In this document: in pieces, positions 23,399-26,048 of the stretch
Layout: every line of letters starts with the position of its first letter
Position numbering within the stretch: position 1 is the first letter of the stretch
NCBI GenBank assembly: GCA_019594305.1
Contig: JAFDTZ010000009.1
Coordinates: forward strand, 1 to 26,048
Length of the DNA: 26,048 nt
Reading direction: 5' to 3'
From: Thermoplasmata archaeon
GTDB taxonomy: Archaea; Thermoplasmatota; Thermoplasmata; Halarchaeoplasmatales; Halarchaeoplasmataceae
Program-made: the position numbers and the translations under genes
The notes under the pieces: generated by a model
The model's input: only the letters and a program-made list of their open reading frames with translations
Databases searched by the model: none
Told to the model about the DNA's origin: nothing

Positions 23399-24367
23399 AT
23401 GTATCATCCTATGGTAGAGAAGGTATACGCCTACATACTTAAATCCCATGAAAACACTGATACTTTACTGGCCTTCACCCACAAAGGATATCCGGAGGTT
23501 CCCATGCAGGTACCGGGCGGGACTTTGGAGGAAGGGGAATCGCCTTATGAAGGCATGAAAAGGGAGGTTTTTGAAGAGTCCGGTCTAACGGAATTTTACG
23601 ATATAGAAAAGCTCGGGGAGGCGTTTCTTTCAGATGCAGAGGGCAAAGAAGAATTTCTCGGCCATTTTTTTGTGTGTCGTACCGAAATTGCACCGGAAGA
23701 ATGGGAGCACACAGTTACCGGAGACGGTGAAGACGAAGGTCTGGTGTTCCAGTACAGGTGGCTTCCTCCGCAGAAAGTTTTACTGGTTTATGATTATTAC
23801 TTCCACGTATTTATGAGACCGGAATATCTCCCGAGTCTGTTTACTCAAGAGAGTCTATTAGGGCTTCCCAACAACACCATCTCACTTATGCCTCCCACAC
23901 CGTTGTGGCAGCGGGAATTTATTAACGCCCGAGAAGAGCTCATAAAGGTACTACCGGACCCAGAGATAGAACATATCGGAAGTACCTCCGTACCGGATCT
24001 GCCGGCTAAACCCATGATCGATATGGCCATCTCTGTCCCGGACCCGGAGCGACATATTGATGTGGTGGAGAGATGCGGTTATCAATACCGAGGAGAGCAG
24101 GGCATCGAAGGTAGGTTTTACTTTGTTAAAGGCCCTCCGGACAACAGAACACACCATATACACATGTTTGAAAAAGATAGTCCACTCTACAGGGAACATC
24201 TTCTGTTCAGAGATACACTAAGGGAAGAGCCCTCCCTGGCCCGGGAATACGGTAAACTAAAACTCCGCCTTTGGAGAAAGCTGTCCGGTAACAGAAAGGT
24301 CTACACCGAATCCAAGTCGGAATTCATCGAATATATTATCGGTAAGACACGCCGGAAAAACCTATAA
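23399..24367 (+). CDS. Nudix hydrolase fused to a GrpB/UPF0157 nucleotidyltransferase-like domain
   Basis: A 322-residue two-domain protein. Residues 1-140 are a Nudix hydrolase with a perfect Nudix box (G41 to L63: G-x5-E47-x7-REVFEESGL), which cleaves a nucleoside diphosphate linked to another group, with Mg2+. Residues 160-320 are a GrpB/UPF0157 domain, a relative of nucleotidyltransferases (HIGSTSVPDLPAKPMIDMAI, about 192-211, then HHIHMFEKDSPLYREHLLFRDTL). The GST motif and D208 are in place. Together they suggest handling of a nucleotide conjugate, but the substrates are unknown. ATG 23399 is used; ATG 23411 in the same frame fits the TATA-like box (about 23376-23387) better and is the alternative. 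The following gene's TATA box overlaps its stop codon. Confidence 0.9.
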   Translation: MYHPMVEKVYAYILKSHENTDTLLAFTHKGYPEVPMQVPGGTLEEGESPYEGMKREVFEESGLTEFYDIEKLGEAFLSDAEGKEEFLGHFFVCRTEIAPEEWEHTVTGDGEDEGLVFQYRWLPPQKVLLVYDYYFHVFMRPEYLPSLFTQESLLGLPNNTISLMPPTPLWQREFINAREELIKVLPDPEIEHIGSTSVPDLPAKPMIDMAISVPDPERHIDVVERCGYQYRGEQGIEGRFYFVKGPPDNRTHHIHMFEKDSPLYREHLLFRDTLREEPSLAREYGKLKLRLWRKLSGNRKVYTESKSEFIEYIIGKTRRKNL

Positions 24368-24369
24368 AC
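24361..24369 (+). promoter_or_regulatory. TATA box of the sulfotransferase-like gene, overlapping the previous stop
   Basis: The sequence cctataaac contains the TAA stop (24365-24367) of the Nudix-GrpB gene and is centred about 24 nt before ATG 24390. One short sequence therefore appears to end one gene and promote the next. Confidence 0.55.
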
Positions 24370-24389
24370 AATCACACTATTTTCCTATC

Positions 24390-24962
24390 ATGGACAAAGA
24401 CACCATCACCGTCGTCACCGGACTGCCTCGCTCGGGTACATCCATGATGATGAAGATGCTGGAAGTCGGTGGTATACCCCCTTTAACCGATAAAGTCCGC
24501 AAGGCAAACGAGGATAATCCCAAGGGGTATTATGAGTACGAGCGTGTAAAAAAGTTACCTGACGATACCGACTGGGTACCCCTTGCCGAAGGCAAGGCCG
24601 TCAAAGTACTAGCCGAACTTGTTAAGCACCTGCCGGAAACATACCACTACAAGGTGATATTCATGGAGCGAAATCTTGATGAAATGTTGGTCTCGCAGCG
24701 CAAGATGCTGATCCGACGAGGTAAGGACCCCGACGAGATCTCGGATGCGGAGTTGAAGGACATGTTCATCACGTATAGGAACATGGTCAGGGATCATGTG
24801 GAAAACCACCCTACAATGGATGTTCTCTACGTAGGTTACAACGAATTAATGCTGGATCCCGAAGCAGGTGTTCAGCGTATAGACTCCTTTTTTGGTGGTG
24901 CACTCGACACGAAAAGTATGGTGGCGGTGATCGATCCCGAACTGTACAGAAATCGTGCCTAA
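24390..24962 (+). CDS. Sulfotransferase-family-like protein (short)
   Basis: A 190-residue protein with a P-loop-like motif GLPRSGTSMMMKML (11-24), which in sulfotransferases binds the 5'-phosphosulfate of PAPS. The IFMERNLDEMLVSQRKML segment matches the usual 3'-phosphate-binding R...S pattern, and VLYVGYNELMLDPEAGVQRI resembles the late family motif. The protein is shorter than typical sulfotransferases (250-300 residues), so it may be a minimal member or use another donor. It probably modifies a small molecule or surface sugar in the cytoplasm. No neighbour confirms this. The start is fixed by the TATA box 24 nt upstream. Confidence 0.78.
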   Translation: MDKDTITVVTGLPRSGTSMMMKMLEVGGIPPLTDKVRKANEDNPKGYYEYERVKKLPDDTDWVPLAEGKAVKVLAELVKHLPETYHYKVIFMERNLDEMLVSQRKMLIRRGKDPDEISDAELKDMFITYRNMVRDHVENHPTMDVLYVGYNELMLDPEAGVQRIDSFFGGALDTKSMVAVIDPELYRNRA

Positions 24963-25021
24963 ATATAAACCATAATTCTAATTGAAGTTGATATTAATCC
25001 ACCGAAAACATATTTTGCACG

Positions 25022-25032
25022 CAAATTTAAAC
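25022..25032 (+). promoter_or_regulatory. TATA-like box upstream of the beta-helix gene
   Basis: The sequence caaatttaaac is centred near 25027. At the usual spacing the mRNA would begin around 25053-25061, at or just before ATG 25061 of a short ORF and about 55-60 nt before the beta-helix start at 25116. Confidence 0.45.
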
Positions 25033-25060
25033 ACAAAAACCTATTCCCCTTTCATTTTTT

Positions 25061-25135
25061 ATGGAAGGCTCAATAAACGTTTTAAAGAGCAAAACGATAG
25101 ACGAGGTGGATACGTATGACAGATTTAAAAAATAA
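25061..25135 (+). CDS. Short upstream ORF (24 residues) overlapping the beta-helix gene start
   Basis: A 24-codon frame from ATG 25061 starts where the TATA box predicts the mRNA 5' end. Its peptide begins MEGSINVLKSKTIDEVD. It overlaps the next start (25116) in another frame by 20 nt, so ribosomes finishing it would end just past that start. It may serve translational coupling, be a leader peptide, or be a chance frame. Confidence 0.3.
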   Translation: MEGSINVLKSKTIDEVDTYDRFKK

Positions 25136-26048
25136 AACACGATTTGCTATCAGCCTGATAGTCGTATCACTGTTGATAGTTGCACCGGCGGCGGTTTCAC
25201 ACACAGATCATGGTCTACTAGAGAACGATTACGAGGAACGAGGCCCGATTTACATAGATGGAAACGAAGACTTTGCTACCCAAGCGGCAGCGGAAGGCTG
25301 GCCGGGAGACGGAAGCGAGGAGAATCCATACGTGATCGAAGGTTATAGGATAGATGGTGGAGATGAAAGCTCGATTTATATTACTGATACAGAGGTGTAT
25401 TTTATTGTTAAGGGAAATATGATCGAAGGTGGGAATAATGGCATATATTTACGTAGTGTCGCTAATGGAACCATCAGGAATATTACTGTTAGTGGAGTCG
25501 ACGAGATGGGAATATTTCTAAGAGGTTCTAACGATGTGATTATTGAGAATAATATTCTCATATCTAACGGACGCGGAATATACTACATGACATGCTTTAA
25601 TACTACTATTAAGGGCAATTTGTTAACAGAAAATATTGCAGGCATTTCTTTTATCGGCCCATCCAGTTATAATACGATCATCGGTAATTCCATATATGAC
25701 AACGAGCTTTCAGGTATAATTTTTAATCGATGTGATCATAACACGATAATCGATAACCGAATATATGGTCATGACGTTTTTGGAATCGACATTTACGAAT
25801 CGGTAGGTAATATAGTTAGAAATAACACAATATTGGAAAATGATATTGGCTTCAACATACACGTAGGACTCGGTGGAGGTTCATCTTCACGAGACAATAT
25901 GATCTACAATAACGACTTCATCGAAAACGGACAACAAGTGATCAACAGAGGCATGAACCATTACTACAACGAATCAGAATCACTCGGTAATTACTGGTCG
26001 GACTACGAGGAGATGTATCCTGATGCGCAGGAGATAAACGGCATCTGG
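25116..26048 (+). CDS. Secreted NosD-like parallel beta-helix protein (partial, C-terminus beyond right edge)
   Basis: 311 codons are open to the right edge. ATG 25116 follows GAGGTG by 7 nt. A signal peptide or membrane anchor spans about residues 9-28 (RFAISLIVVSLLIVAPAAVS). After a typical archaeal surface-protein opening (GPIYIDGNEDF, ENPYVIEGYRIDG) come repeated right-handed beta-helix turns rich in Asn, Ile and Gly (NGIYLRS, TIIGNSIYDN, NIVRNNTILEN). These end with the LGNYWSDYEE motif that closes NosD-type units. Proteins of this type are exported surface or carbohydrate-active proteins, and NosD proper works in copper delivery. Nothing here points to copper. The rest of the protein lies outside the window. 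Confidence 0.88.
   Translation, partial: MTDLKNKTRFAISLIVVSLLIVAPAAVSHTDHGLLENDYEERGPIYIDGNEDFATQAAAEGWPGDGSEENPYVIEGYRIDGGDESSIYITDTEVYFIVKGNMIEGGNNGIYLRSVANGTIRNITVSGVDEMGIFLRGSNDVIIENNILISNGRGIYYMTCFNTTIKGNLLTENIAGISFIGPSSYNTIIGNSIYDNELSGIIFNRCDHNTIIDNRIYGHDVFGIDIYESVGNIVRNNTILENDIGFNIHVGLGGGSSSRDNMIYNNDFIENGQQVINRGMNHYYNESESLGNYWSDYEEMYPDAQEINGIW

Noticed and set aside
1..26048. CRISPR arrays, insertion sequences or rRNA genes
   Set aside because: No regularly spaced repeats, transposase-like protein or rRNA sequence could be seen on either strand.

Overview
The window looks like a piece of a euryarchaeal chromosome. Signs of an archaeon are TATA-like boxes centred about 24-30 nt before many start codons with almost no leader, a tRNA-Gly(CCC) without an encoded CCA, a small TRAM protein, a TET-type M42 peptidase, a beta-helix surface protein with the NYWSDY-type ending seen in archaea, and a DUF835-like domain. 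DUF835-like and Rab-like proteins of this kind are best known to me from Thermoplasmata-related lineages (Aciduliprofundum, Methanomassiliicoccales, marine benthic groups). That placement is inference, not proof.

Region 1 (1-7408) is the unusual part. A minus-strand STAND-type ATPase with TPR repeats, cut by the left edge, carries a Roadblock/longin-like insert between Walker A and Walker B. After a GNAT acetyltransferase comes a plus-strand run: a protein made of a PATAN-like N-terminal domain, a coiled coil, a complete bacterial-DnaA-type AAA+ module and a DUF835-like C-terminus; a Rab/Ras-like GTPase; a zinc-ribbon protein; and a second, paralogous GTPase. Both GTPases have Glu where Ras has catalytic Gln61 and share a C-terminal helical extension of about 110 residues. 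I read this as a candidate undescribed NTPase signalling module and as the best lead in the window.

Region 2 (7468-11310) is proteolysis: a coupled tldD-tldE pair and a convergent M42 aminopeptidase.

Region 3 (11330-14613) holds divergent gcvT and lpd genes plus a small membrane protein. This block is bounded by a perfect 26-bp inverted repeat (11330-11355 and 14387-14412). Just outside it is tRNA-Gly(CCC), whose 3' end is duplicated downstream and split by a 66-bp insert. It reads as a rearranged or integrated segment. The next gene (14642-15729), a multi-spanning membrane protein, is broken by a -1 frame change and an in-frame TAG.

Region 4 (15766-19947, minus strand) has a large scaffold-like protein (degenerate Mrr-like domain, TPRs, long coiled coil, TPRs), a PfkB-family kinase and a TRAM protein with a very acidic tail.

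Region 5 (20042-23306, minus strand) is a tightly overlapping btuF-btuC-btuD-like corrinoid or metal-chelate uptake operon whose ATPase carries a Rossmann-like C-terminal domain. Region 6 (23399-26048, plus strand) has a Nudix-GrpB fusion, a small sulfotransferase-like protein, and a secreted beta-helix protein cut by the right edge and preceded by a short overlapping upstream ORF.
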